A stretch of 64,000 bases of DNA. It comes from CAZADA01 sp964568975. Its GTDB lineage: Bacteria; Pseudomonadota; Alphaproteobacteria; Caulobacterales; Maricaulaceae. The translations under genes were made by a program, and so were the position numbers. Shown here one piece after another: positions 7,827-14,816 of this stretch; the first letter of the stretch is position 1, and every line of letters begins with the position of its first letter. The DNA lies in contig CAZMSO010000010.1 of assembly GCA_964568975.1 (NCBI GenBank), positions 17,345 through 81,344 on the forward strand. The letters are read 5' to 3'. Under the pieces are notes generated by a model that saw nothing but the letters and a program-made list of their open reading frames with translations, did no database searches and was not told the origin of the DNA.

Positions 7827-9254
7827 GCGGGCGGCTATTGGGGCGCGGTCTACGTCTTCACCGCCGTCAAGGGCCTGCAAGTCATCATCGACGGGCCCGT
7901 GGGATGTGAAAACCTGCCGGTCACCTCGGTCCTGCACTACACCGACGCTTTGCCCCCCCACGAGCTTCCCATCGTGGTGACGGGGCTCGCGGAGGAGGAG
8001 CTCGGCCAGACCGGCACTGAACAGGCGATGAAACGCGCTTGGGAGGCGCTTGATCCCGACTTGCCGTCGGTGGTCGTCACGGGCTCCATCGCGGAGATGA
8101 TCGGCGGCGGCGTGACGCCGGAAGGCACGACCATCCAGCGCTTTTTGCCGCGCACCATCGACGAGGATCAATGGCAAAGCGCCGACCGCGCCATGGCCTG
8201 GCTCTGGTCGGAGTATGGGCCGAAAAAAACGCCTGCGGCGCGCCCGCCGAAAGCCGGCGCCAAGCCCAAGGTCAACATCATCGGCCCGGCCTATGGCATG
8301 TTCAACATGCCGTCTGATCTCGCGGAGATCCGTCGACTGATTGAAGGGATCGGCGCGGAGGTGAACCTCACCTTTCCGCTCGGGACCCATCTTGCCGACA
8401 TCCGCCAGCTCGCCGACGCTCACGTCAATGTGTGTCTGTATCGCGAGTATGGCCGCATGCTCTGCGAGGCGTTGGAGCGACCGTATCTGCAAGCCCCGAT
8501 CGGTTTGGACTCAACGACGGCGTTTCTGCGCAAGCTGGGCGAGCTGCTCGACCTCGACCCCGAGCCGTTCATTGAACGGGAGAAGCACACCACCATCAAA
8601 CCCTTGTGGGATCTCTGGCGGTCGGTGACCCAAGACTTTTTCGCCACGGCGAGCTTCGGCGTCGTGGCGAACGAAACCTACGCCCGCGGCCTGCGCCATT
8701 TCCTGGAGCAGGACATGGGCTTGCCGTGCGCCTTCGCCTTCGCGCGCTCAGCCGGGGTGAAGCCCGACAACGCGGCCGTGCGTCAAGCGATCCGCGACAA
8801 CCCGCCGCTTGTGCTCTTTGGGTCCTACAATGAGCGCATGTATCTCGCGGAATCCGGCGGCCGCGCGATTTACATTCCCGCCTCTTTTCCCGGCGCCATC
8901 ATTCGCCGCCACACCGGCACGCCGTTCATGGGCTACGCCGGCGCGACCTATCTCGTCCAGGAGACCTGCAACGGGCTCTTTGACGCGCTCTTCCACATCT
9001 TGCCGCTCAGCACGCAATTGGACGCCGCGGAGGCCACGCCCGCGCGGCTTCATCGCGAGCTCGCTTGGGACGACGCCGCCTTAGCCGCGCTTGATCAGCT
9101 GGTGGAGGCCGAGCCCGTCCTCACCCGCATCTCCGCCGCCAAACGGTGGCGTGACGCCGTCGAACGCGCTGCGCGTGCGGCGGGCGAGACCCGTGTCACC
9201 GCCGCACGCGTGGCTGAGACACGCGCGGCGTCAGGTGTGGAGCATGCCGCATGA
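7803..9254 (+). CDS. bchZ: Chlorophyllide a reductase subunit BchZ
   Basis: BchZ pairs with BchY to hold the catalytic cluster and chlorophyllide site of COR. The 483-aa protein starts MLILDHDRAGGYWGAVY, matching the usual BchZ N-terminus, and contains GPVGCENLPVTSVLHYTDAL early in the chain. A longer open frame to 7566 exists but is arginine/proline-rich shadow sequence inside bchY. GGGGAGG at 7791-7797 supports the ATG at 7803. The C-terminal ~60 residues are Ala/Arg-rich and less conserved. pufB follows after 214 bases. Confidence 0.95.
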   Translation: MLILDHDRAGGYWGAVYVFTAVKGLQVIIDGPVGCENLPVTSVLHYTDALPPHELPIVVTGLAEEELGQTGTEQAMKRAWEALDPDLPSVVVTGSIAEMIGGGVTPEGTTIQRFLPRTIDEDQWQSADRAMAWLWSEYGPKKTPAARPPKAGAKPKVNIIGPAYGMFNMPSDLAEIRRLIEGIGAEVNLTFPLGTHLADIRQLADAHVNVCLYREYGRMLCEALERPYLQAPIGLDSTTAFLRKLGELLDLDPEPFIEREKHTTIKPLWDLWRSVTQDFFATASFGVVANETYARGLRHFLEQDMGLPCAFAFARSAGVKPDNAAVRQAIRDNPPLVLFGSYNERMYLAESGGRAIYIPASFPGAIIRRHTGTPFMGYAGATYLVQETCNGLFDALFHILPLSTQLDAAEATPARLHRELAWDDAALAALDQLVEAEPVLTRISAAKRWRDAVERAARAAGETRVTAARVAETRAASGVEHAA

Positions 9255-9472
9255 GCGCGCGGCCGGCTCCTGAGATCGCCCAGGCGAGGCGTCGCAACGC
9301 GACGCCTCGCGTGGGGGATGCGCGTCCGTCGGAGTGGGCTGCGGGGGGTCTCCCCACGGCTCTTCGGAGGGATGCACGGCCCGTGGCGACGCGCGCGTCG
9401 CTGGGGCGGCGGTCGTGTCGCACGCTGCGATGCGGGCCGATTGGGACCACGAAACGGAGGTGGAACATATGA
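9251..9472 (+). CDS. Doubtful 73-codon ORF in the pufQ position
   Basis: The frame starts with an ATG overlapping the bchZ stop (ATGA) and ends with a TGA overlapping the pufB start (ATGA). It exactly fills the space where pufQ lies in Rhodobacter. The product is very Arg-rich, has no hydrophobic segment and does not resemble PufQ, which has a membrane helix. Use of AGG, CGG and ATA codons is unlike the neighbouring genes. It could be a coupling leader, or simply chance in GC-rich DNA. Confidence 0.2.
   Translation: MSARPAPEIAQARRRNATPRVGDARPSEWAAGGLPTALRRDARPVATRASLGRRSCRTLRCGPIGTTKRRWNI
9284..9310 (+). other. Perfect 12-bp hairpin between bchZ and pufB
   Basis: gcgaggcgtcgc (9284-9295) and gcgacgcctcgc (9299-9310) are exact reverse complements with a 3-base loop. 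No T-run follows, so it is not a classical intrinsic terminator. It lies 30 bases after the bchZ stop and 158 before pufB, where it could block 3' exonucleases, mark an RNA processing point, or separate bch from puf mRNA abundance. Confidence 0.7.
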
Positions 9473-9624
9473 ATGATCGTGACAACCCGGCCGGGACGTT
9501 GACCGGCCTGACGCGTGAAGAGGCGAAGGAATTCCACAGCCTCTTTGTGGCGAGCACGGGGGCCTTCGTCGGGCTCACCTTGGTCGCTCACACGCTGATC
9601 TGGCTGTGGCGTCCCTGGTTCTAA
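9469..9624 (+). CDS. pufB: LH1 antenna beta polypeptide PufB
   Basis: The 51-aa light-harvesting 1 beta chain binds bacteriochlorophyll in the ring around the reaction centre. Typical features are EAKEFHSLF (residues 18-26), a single helix, the BChl-ligand His41 in VAHTLIW, and the C-terminal WRPWF. The residue four before the ligand is Thr37, where Ala is usual. The ATG at 9469 follows ACGGAGGT. pufA starts 30 bases after its stop. Confidence 0.96.
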   Translation: MNDRDNPAGTLTGLTREEAKEFHSLFVASTGAFVGLTLVAHTLIWLWRPWF

Positions 9625-9654
9625 GAACCGTAAAGTCAAAAGGAGACAGAATTT

Positions 9655-9810
9655 ATGTGGAAGATTTGGCTCATCTTTGATCCGCGCCGTGCGCTGATCG
9701 CAGTTCTCACCTTCGCGTTCGCGATGGTGATGCTGAACCACTTCATCCAGCTCAGCACGCCGCGTTATGGCAGCTGGCTGAATGAGCCGGTCGCAAGCGC
9801 CGGCGAGTAA
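9655..9810 (+). CDS. pufA: LH1 antenna alpha polypeptide PufA
   Basis: Direct translation gives a 51-aa alpha chain starting MWKIWLIFDPRRAL, the standard LH1-alpha N-terminus. A membrane helix follows with the BChl ligand His29 (MLNHFIQLST), ending RYGSWLNEPV. Position 25, four before the ligand, is Val in place of the usual Ala. AAAAGGAGACA upstream supports the ATG at 9655. The gene lies between pufB and pufL, and a stable hairpin follows it. Confidence 0.95.
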   Translation: MWKIWLIFDPRRALIAVLTFAFAMVMLNHFIQLSTPRYGSWLNEPVASAGE

Positions 9811-9830
9811 ACGCATGCCTCAGTGACGGC

Positions 9831-9864
9831 GGCCGGGGCGTCGGCGCTTCCGGCCGCCCCGACC
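9831..9864 (+). other. Intercistronic hairpin between pufA and pufL
   Basis: ggccggggcg (9831-9840) pairs with cgccccgacc (9855-9864) with one mismatch around a 14-base loop. It lies between the LH1 genes and the reaction-centre genes. In Rhodobacter such hairpins protect the pufBA segment of the mRNA and set the high LH1:RC ratio. The same role is likely here by position. Confidence 0.65.
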
Positions 9865-9925
9865 GTTGCTGCGCCTGTGACGGGCGCGCATCTGGCCCAC
9901 TATCAATCGCGCGGAGGCGCCCGCT

Positions 9926-10756
9926 ATGGCCCTGTTAAGTTTTGAAAGAAAGTACCGCGTGCGCGGCGGAACGCTGATTGGCGGCGACCTGTTCGATTTC
10001 TGGGTCGGTCCGTTCTATGTCGGCTTTTTCGGCGTGACGTCGCTGTTCTTCTCCGTGCTTGGAACGCTGCTGATCATTTACGGCGCGAGCCAAGGCGACA
10101 CGTGGAACCCTTGGAAAATCGATATTCAGCCGCCGGACATCAGTTACGGCTTAAGCGCGGCGCCGCCCCTGGAAGGCGGTTTGTGGCAAGTCATCACCAT
10201 TTGCGCGATCGGGGCCTTTGTGTCTTGGGCCCTGCGGCAAGTGGAGATTTCCCGCAAGCTGGGCATGGGGCTGCATGTCCCCGTCGCGTTCGGCTTCGCC
10301 ATCTTGGCGTATGTCACGCTGCAAGTGATCCGGCCGGTGTGGATGGGCGCATGGGGTCACGCGTTCCCTTACGGCATTTTCAGTCATCTCGATTGGGTGT
10401 CGAACACGGGGTATGCGTATCTGAACTTCCTCTACAACCCAGCGCACATGATCGCGGTGACGTTCTTCTTCACCACGACCTTAGCCCTTTCGCTGCACGG
10501 CTCGCTGGTGTTGTCGGCGACCAATCCGGGCAAAGGCGAGAAAGTCAAAACGCCCGAGCATGAAGACACCTTCTTCCGCGACATCCTCGGCTATTCCGTC
10601 GGGACGCTCGGGATTCACCGCTTAGGGTTGTTGCTCGCGCTCAACGCCGGCTTCTGGGCGGCGATCTGCATTGTGATCAGCGGCACGCTTTGGGACCGCA
10701 CCTGGCCGGAGTGGTGGGAACAGTACTGGCTGAACTTGCCGTTCTGGACGCAGTAG
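9926..10756 (+). CDS. pufL: Photosynthetic reaction centre L subunit PufL
   Basis: The 276-aa L subunit of the type-II reaction centre has five membrane helices. It starts MALLSFERKYRVRGGTLIGGDLFDFWVGPF, the canonical N-terminus. Ligands are visible one position later than in R. sphaeroides: His154/His174 for bacteriochlorophylls and His191 and His231 for the non-haem iron. Length and the C-terminal WLNLPFW are normal. It is followed after 12 bases by pufM, with aggagg before that start. Confidence 0.97.
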   Translation: MALLSFERKYRVRGGTLIGGDLFDFWVGPFYVGFFGVTSLFFSVLGTLLIIYGASQGDTWNPWKIDIQPPDISYGLSAAPPLEGGLWQVITICAIGAFVSWALRQVEISRKLGMGLHVPVAFGFAILAYVTLQVIRPVWMGAWGHAFPYGIFSHLDWVSNTGYAYLNFLYNPAHMIAVTFFFTTTLALSLHGSLVLSATNPGKGEKVKTPEHEDTFFRDILGYSVGTLGIHRLGLLLALNAGFWAAICIVISGTLWDRTWPEWWEQYWLNLPFWTQ

Positions 10757-10768
10757 GAGGACACGACC

Positions 10769-11695
10769 ATGGCTGCTTATCAGAACATTTTCACCCAAGT
10801 CCAAATCCGCGGTCCGGTGGAGACCGGCGTCGCTTTGCCGCGCGGGGAGGTGCCGCGGGCCGGCCAAGGCGGGTTCTCCGGCTTGCTCGGCAAAATCGGC
10901 AACGCGCAGTTGGGTCCGATTTATCTGGGCTTTTATGGCACGGCGTCGCTGCTGTTCGGCTTGATCGCGTTTGAGATCATCGGCCTCAATATGTGGGCCT
11001 CTGTCGACTGGGACCCGGTCCAGTTTTTCCGCCAATTGGCGTGGCTGTCGCTGGATCCGCCAGGGCCAGAATGGGGCTTCACTCCGTTTGTGCCGCTGAA
11101 TGAGGGCGGTTGGTTCATCGTCGCGGGCTTCTTCTTTACTGCGTCGGTGTTTTTGTGGTGGTGGCGGACTTATAGCCGCGCCAAAGCCCTGGGCATGGGC
11201 ACCCATGTCGCATGGGCGTTCGCGTCCGCGATCTGGCTGTTCTTGGTGCTGGGCTTCATTCGGCCCGCGCTTTTGGGCAGCTGGAGCGAGGCGGTGCCTT
11301 ACGGGATCATGTCGCATCTGGAGTGGACGCAGAACTTCTCCATCGGCGTGGGCAATTTGTTCTACAATCCCTTCCACGCTCTTTCCATCGTGTTCTTGTT
11401 CGGCTCCGTGTTGTTGTTCGCCATGCATGGCGCGACGATCCTGGCGGTGAGCCGGTTCGGCGGCGATCGCGAAATTGATCAGATCGTCGACCGCGGCACG
11501 GCCTCAGAACGCGCAGCGCTGTTCTGGCGGTGGACGATGGGCTTCAACGCAACCATGGAGTCCATCCACCGCTGGGCGTGGTGGTTTGCGTTCCTGACCA
11601 CGCTGACCGGCGGCATCGGCATCCTGCTCAGCGGGACCGTTGTTGAGAACTGGTATGTGTGGGGCATTGAGCACAACATCGTGCCCGGCAGCTAA
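10769..11695 (+). CDS. pufM: Photosynthetic reaction centre M subunit PufM
   Basis: The 308-aa M subunit partners PufL. Visible ligands are His183/His203 (BChl) and His220, Glu235 and His267 (iron). The chain ends EHNIVPGS shortly after the fifth helix. No pufC (tetrahaem cytochrome) or pufX follows. Instead an intrinsic terminator begins 26 bases after the stop, so the puf operon ends here and a soluble or anchored cytochrome must re-reduce the special pair. A c-type cytochrome is encoded at 36088-36639. Confidence 0.97.
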   Translation: MAAYQNIFTQVQIRGPVETGVALPRGEVPRAGQGGFSGLLGKIGNAQLGPIYLGFYGTASLLFGLIAFEIIGLNMWASVDWDPVQFFRQLAWLSLDPPGPEWGFTPFVPLNEGGWFIVAGFFFTASVFLWWWRTYSRAKALGMGTHVAWAFASAIWLFLVLGFIRPALLGSWSEAVPYGIMSHLEWTQNFSIGVGNLFYNPFHALSIVFLFGSVLLFAMHGATILAVSRFGGDREIDQIVDRGTASERAALFWRWTMGFNATMESIHRWAWWFAFLTTLTGGIGILLSGTVVENWYVWGIEHNIVPGS

Positions 11696-11721
11696 GATCG
11701 GGCGATCAACACGACGTGCAC

Positions 11722-11754
11722 GCCCCCGGGGTCTATCCCCGGGGGCTTTTGTTT
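11722..11754 (+). terminator. Rho-independent terminator after pufM
   Basis: A perfect 10-bp GC stem (gcccccgggg / ccccgggggc, loop TCTAT) at 11722-11746 is followed by TTTTGTTT. It closes the crtEF-bch-puf transcript. The convergent idi gene ends 5 bases beyond it at 11759. Confidence 0.92.
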
Positions 11755-11758
11755 GAGC

Positions 11759-12310
11759 TCACGGCATGGACGAGGCGTCGCGCGCCATGGGCGGCAAGCC
11801 GAGGTCAGCCCACCGGTGGAGATAAATCCGAAACCACGGCGCGAACCGATCCGGCGCGGCAACCGCCTCCGCGGCTAAGTCCGCCGGGGCGGCCCAGCGC
11901 ACGGCCGCGACTTCCTCGCGATCCGGTTGAGCCGTCAACGCAGCGCGATCAGCCCGGCCCATGAAGATGGTCACGCGCTCGTGCTCGCGCAGGCCGCCGC
12001 CCACATCCGCCTCGTAATCAATCGTGGCCCCAGGCGTCAGCGCCGCCTCAAAACCCAGCTCTTCGCGCACGCGGCGATGGGCGCTTGCGGCGAGGCTTTC
12101 GCCCCAATGGGGGTGGGTGCAGCACGTGTTCGCCCATTGGAGGGGGCAATGGTATTTCGACGCCGCCCGTTGCTGGATCAGCAGCGCATCGCCGTCGAAC
12201 ACAAACACTGACACCGCGAGGTGCAGTGCGCCGCGGCGATGGGCCTCAAGCTTTTCGATGGGGTAGAGGCCGCCATCGGCCGCCACGCCCGGGATCATGA
12301 TGGCGCTCAT
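11759..12310 (-). CDS. idi: Isopentenyl-diphosphate delta-isomerase, type I
   Basis: Idi interconverts IPP and DMAPP and so feeds CrtE and phytyl/geranylgeranyl synthesis. The 183-aa Nudix-fold protein has the active-site motif NTCCTHP at residues 61-67. The RREELGF segment carrying catalytic and metal-binding Glu follows at about 79-87, and YHCPLQWA lies just before. An idi gene inside photosynthesis clusters is known from Rhodobacter. It is convergent with puf and reads away from the hemA side. The first ATG (12310) is used; a second lies four codons later. Confidence 0.93.
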   Translation of the reverse strand: MSAIMIPGVAADGGLYPIEKLEAHRRGALHLAVSVFVFDGDALLIQQRAASKYHCPLQWANTCCTHPHWGESLAASAHRRVREELGFEAALTPGATIDYEADVGGGLREHERVTIFMGRADRAALTAQPDREEVAAVRWAAPADLAAEAVAAPDRFAPWFRIYLHRWADLGLPPMARDASSMP

Positions 12311-12368
12311 GGCGGCATACCATCACGTCCGCGGAGCGAGGTCACGGGGCGCGCGCCCCAGATCAGCG

Positions 12369-12468
12369 NNNNNNNNNNNNNNNNNNNNNNNNNNNNNNNN
12401 NNNNNNNNNNNNNNNNNNNNNNNNNNNNNNNNNNNNNNNNNNNNNNNNNNNNNNNNNNNNNNNNNNNN
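12369..12468. other. 100-N assembly gap with 55-bp duplicated flanks
   Basis: The 55 bases before the gap (12314-12368) and the 55 after it (12469-12523) are identical, so the gap is probably a failed join of overlapping contig ends. The whole 364-base space between idi and hemA (12311-12674) contains no convincing gene. It holds this gap, a 13-bp tandem repeat, and unannotated GC-rich sequence that must include the idi promoter. Confidence 0.95.
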
Positions 12469-12510
12469 GGCATACCATCACGTCCGCGGAGCGAGGTCAC
12501 GGGGCGCGCG

Positions 12511-12562
12511 CCCCAGATCAGCGGCCCAGATCAGCGCCCCAGATCAGCGTCCGAGATCAGCG
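12511..12562. repeat. 13-bp tandem repeat, four copies
   Basis: The unit (c/g)ccCAGATCAGCG occurs at 12511-12523, 12524-12536, 12537-12549 and, with changes at its start, 12550-12562. The copy left of the assembly gap ends at 12368. The true copy number is therefore uncertain, and the repeat is the likely reason for the gap. Confidence 0.85.
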
Positions 12563-12674
12563 GCCAGTATCCCGCGATCTGCACCGACGACCGACTTCCA
12601 ACCGTGGTGCGGAGGGCTTGGCGACGCTGCGCCGCGCCGCCCGCGCCAGTCTGGGGTTCTGTCAGCCGGCGGGG

Positions 12675-13889
12675 TTACGCCACCGCCCGCGCCAAAGCGC
12701 ACTGGGACCAAATCTCCGACAGCGCCGTGATCAGCCGGTCAATGTCGTCATCGGTGTGGACGGGCGAGGGCGTGATCCGCAGCCGCTCCGTCCCGCGTGG
12801 GACAGTGGGGTAATTGATCGGCTGGACGTAAATACCGTGCAGGTCCATCAGCCAATCGCTGATCCATTTGCACTTTACGGGATCGCCGACCATCACCGGC
12901 ACAATGTGGCTCGGGTTCTCGATGTACGGAATGCCGATGGCTTTCAGCTTGGCGCGGACCTTTTGGACATTGCGATGCTTGGCTGCGCGCTCCATTTCGC
13001 TGGTTTTTAGGTGCTGGATGCTCGCGCGCGCGCCGGCCGCGACCGCCGGCGGCAGCGCGGTGGTGAAAATGAAGCCGGACGCGAAGCTGCGCACGAAATC
13101 ACACAGCGCCGTTGACGCCGCGATGTAGCCGCCCATCACGCCATAGGCTTTGCCCAACGTGCCTTCGATGACCGTCAGCCGGTCCATCTGGCCGTCGCGC
13201 TCAGCGATGCCGCCGCCGCGCGGGCCGTAAAGGCCGACGGCGTGCACCTCGTCGAGATACGTCATAGCGCCATGGGCCTCCGCGACGTCGCAAATCTCGG
13301 CGATGGGCGCGATGTCGCCGTCCATGGAATAGACGGATTCAAAGGCGACGAGCTTCGGACGGCCGGGCTCGATCTCGCCCAACAGCTGGTCGAGATGCTC
13401 CACATCATTGTGGCGCCAGATCTTCTTCTCCGCCCGGCTGTGGCGGATGCCCTCAATCATGGAGGCGTGGTTCAACCCGTCCGACAACACCACGCAGTCC
13501 GGCAAACGCGCGGCGAGCGTGGTCAGCGACGCCCAGTTGGACACATAGCCGGAGGTGAAGATCAACGCGGATTCCTTGCCGTGGAGGTCGGCCAGTTCTT
13601 GCTCAAGCAACACGTGATAATGGTTGGTGCCGGAGATGTTGCGGGTCCCGCCCGCCCCGGCGCCGCACTCGTCGATCGCTTGGTGCATCGCCGCCAGCAC
13701 CTTTGGGTGTTGGCCCATGCCGAGATAATCGTTGGAGCACCAGACTGTGACCTCGCTCGGTCCGCCGTCATGATGGCGCGTGGCGCGCGGGAATTGGCCG
13801 GCGTGACGCTTAATGTCCGCAAACACGCGGTAGCGGCCTTCATGCCTCAGGCAGTCCAATTCGCCCTGAAAAAAGCTCTCATAGTCCAT
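12675..13889 (-). CDS. hemA: 5-aminolevulinate synthase HemA
   Basis: HemA condenses glycine and succinyl-CoA to ALA, the first step of all tetrapyrroles here. The 404-aa PLP enzyme shows GAGAGGTRNISGTNHYH (76-92), DEVHAVGLYGPRGGG (213 on) and the Schiff-base lysine near 247 (TLGKAYG). The ATG at 13889 follows gggaggcggtg; a longer frame to 14168 runs back into puhE and is not used. It is the last gene of the bchF...hemA superoperon, 70 bases after puhE. Confidence 0.96.
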   Translation of the reverse strand: MDYESFFQGELDCLRHEGRYRVFADIKRHAGQFPRATRHHDGGPSEVTVWCSNDYLGMGQHPKVLAAMHQAIDECGAGAGGTRNISGTNHYHVLLEQELADLHGKESALIFTSGYVSNWASLTTLAARLPDCVVLSDGLNHASMIEGIRHSRAEKKIWRHNDVEHLDQLLGEIEPGRPKLVAFESVYSMDGDIAPIAEICDVAEAHGAMTYLDEVHAVGLYGPRGGGIAERDGQMDRLTVIEGTLGKAYGVMGGYIAASTALCDFVRSFASGFIFTTALPPAVAAGARASIQHLKTSEMERAAKHRNVQKVRAKLKAIGIPYIENPSHIVPVMVGDPVKCKWISDWLMDLHGIYVQPINYPTVPRGTERLRITPSPVHTDDDIDRLITALSEIWSQCALARAVA

Positions 13890-13959
13890 CACCGCCTCCC
13901 AGTCTTTTTGTGTCGGCTTCGCTCGCCGCGGCAGGCCGAAGCCGGTGCGCGCCGCGCAT

Positions 13960-14787
13960 TCATGGGTCCAGATCCTGTGGTCGCGTCCGGCGACGCCGGA
14001 CGCTTGCGGGCGCCAACGCCGGCGCGCGCGGCGCGCCGTTGGCCAAAAAACCCCACAGCGCCTCCTCGCGCCACGGCGCGACGAGAAACACATGTTCCAA
14101 GGTTGCAAGGCCAGCCATCGCGCCCAGCAGCGTCCACCCGACATGGGTGAAGGCGTCTGCGCCCTCACGCCAGGCGACCGTAAACGCCATCAGCGTCACG
14201 CCTGCGGCCAAAATGGCTGAGGCCGGAAACAGCGCGTTCGTCGAGGCTGGGCCGAAATAACTCTTCAGATAGGACAGCCGCGTCGGCATGAAGTCGTCTG
14301 TGAAGTTCGACACGCCCAGATAAAGATTGACCTTCGTGCTCAACCGCATGATCCACAAGAGCGCGAACGTCGCCGCCGCGATGGTGTTGGCCGCGTTCCA
14401 GGTCAGCGCCACAAGGGCCGCCGCCGTCGCCAAAATCGCGACCTCATGCAGGATCAGCGTTTCTGTGGCCGCCACAAAGCGCCGCCATCCCCGAAGACCA
14501 TGGGGGCATGGCGTGCGCCGCGGGCCCGTGATGTAGCCGAACAGAAAGCTCGCTTCGTGCCAGGCCCACAACACCACCCCCGCGGTAAAGGCGATGTAGG
14601 CCGCCGTCGGCGTGCGGACTTCCGCCACAGCCATGGCCGCCCACACGGCCATGCCCGCGGCCGCCGTCAGCGCGAGGAAGGCCGCGCGTCGGCCCAGCGG
14701 GCCGAGGCGGCCGGCGACCAACACCACGCCAGTGCCGAACCACCACACAAACAACGCAGCGGCGATGGGGATGATGACAGCGAGCAT
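13960..14787 (-). CDS. puhE: Photosynthetic complex assembly protein PuhE
   Basis: The 275-aa protein has about seven hydrophobic helices and matches the PuhE (DUF3623) family. Typical segments are FTAGVVLWAWHEASFLFGYITGPRR, the polar stretch with conserved His, and LWIMRLSTKVNLYLGVSNFTDDFMPTRL. In Rhodobacter PuhE negatively affects bacteriochlorophyll production and RC assembly. The acsF-puhE-hemA order is the classical one. The tail after residue 250 is Ala/Pro/Arg-rich and variable. Confidence 0.9.
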   Translation of the reverse strand: MLAVIIPIAAALFVWWFGTGVVLVAGRLGPLGRRAAFLALTAAAGMAVWAAMAVAEVRTPTAAYIAFTAGVVLWAWHEASFLFGYITGPRRTPCPHGLRGWRRFVAATETLILHEVAILATAAALVALTWNAANTIAAATFALLWIMRLSTKVNLYLGVSNFTDDFMPTRLSYLKSYFGPASTNALFPASAILAAGVTLMAFTVAWREGADAFTHVGWTLLGAMAGLATLEHVFLVAPWREEALWGFLANGAPRAPALAPASVRRRRTRPQDLDP

Positions 14788-14816
14788 CCGGGTGAGATCC
14801 TTCCGATCGTCGCGGC

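Noticed and set aside
7566..9254. 562-aa version of BchZ
   Set aside because: The first 79 residues lie in a shadow frame of bchY and are Arg/Pro-rich. The conserved protein starts at 7803 with a good ribosome binding site.
9255..9468. pufQ
   Set aside because: No reading frame between bchZ and pufB has a membrane helix or PufQ-like sequence.
11696..11758. pufC or pufX downstream of pufM
   Set aside because: A strong terminator follows within 26 bases and idi lies beyond on the other strand.
12314..12523. Mobile element or CRISPR from the repeated sequence around the first gap
   Set aside because: The 55-bp repeat is an assembly overlap and the 13-bp repeat has no spacers, terminal repeats or transposase nearby.
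12221..13010. ORFs spanning the first assembly gap on the plus strand
   Set aside because: They are antisense to idi and hemA, consist of repeat and Arg-rich sequence, and owe their length to the Ns.
12675..14168. 497-aa version of HemA
   Set aside because: The extra N-terminus overlaps puhE and is not like ALA synthase; ATG 13889 has a strong ribosome binding site.
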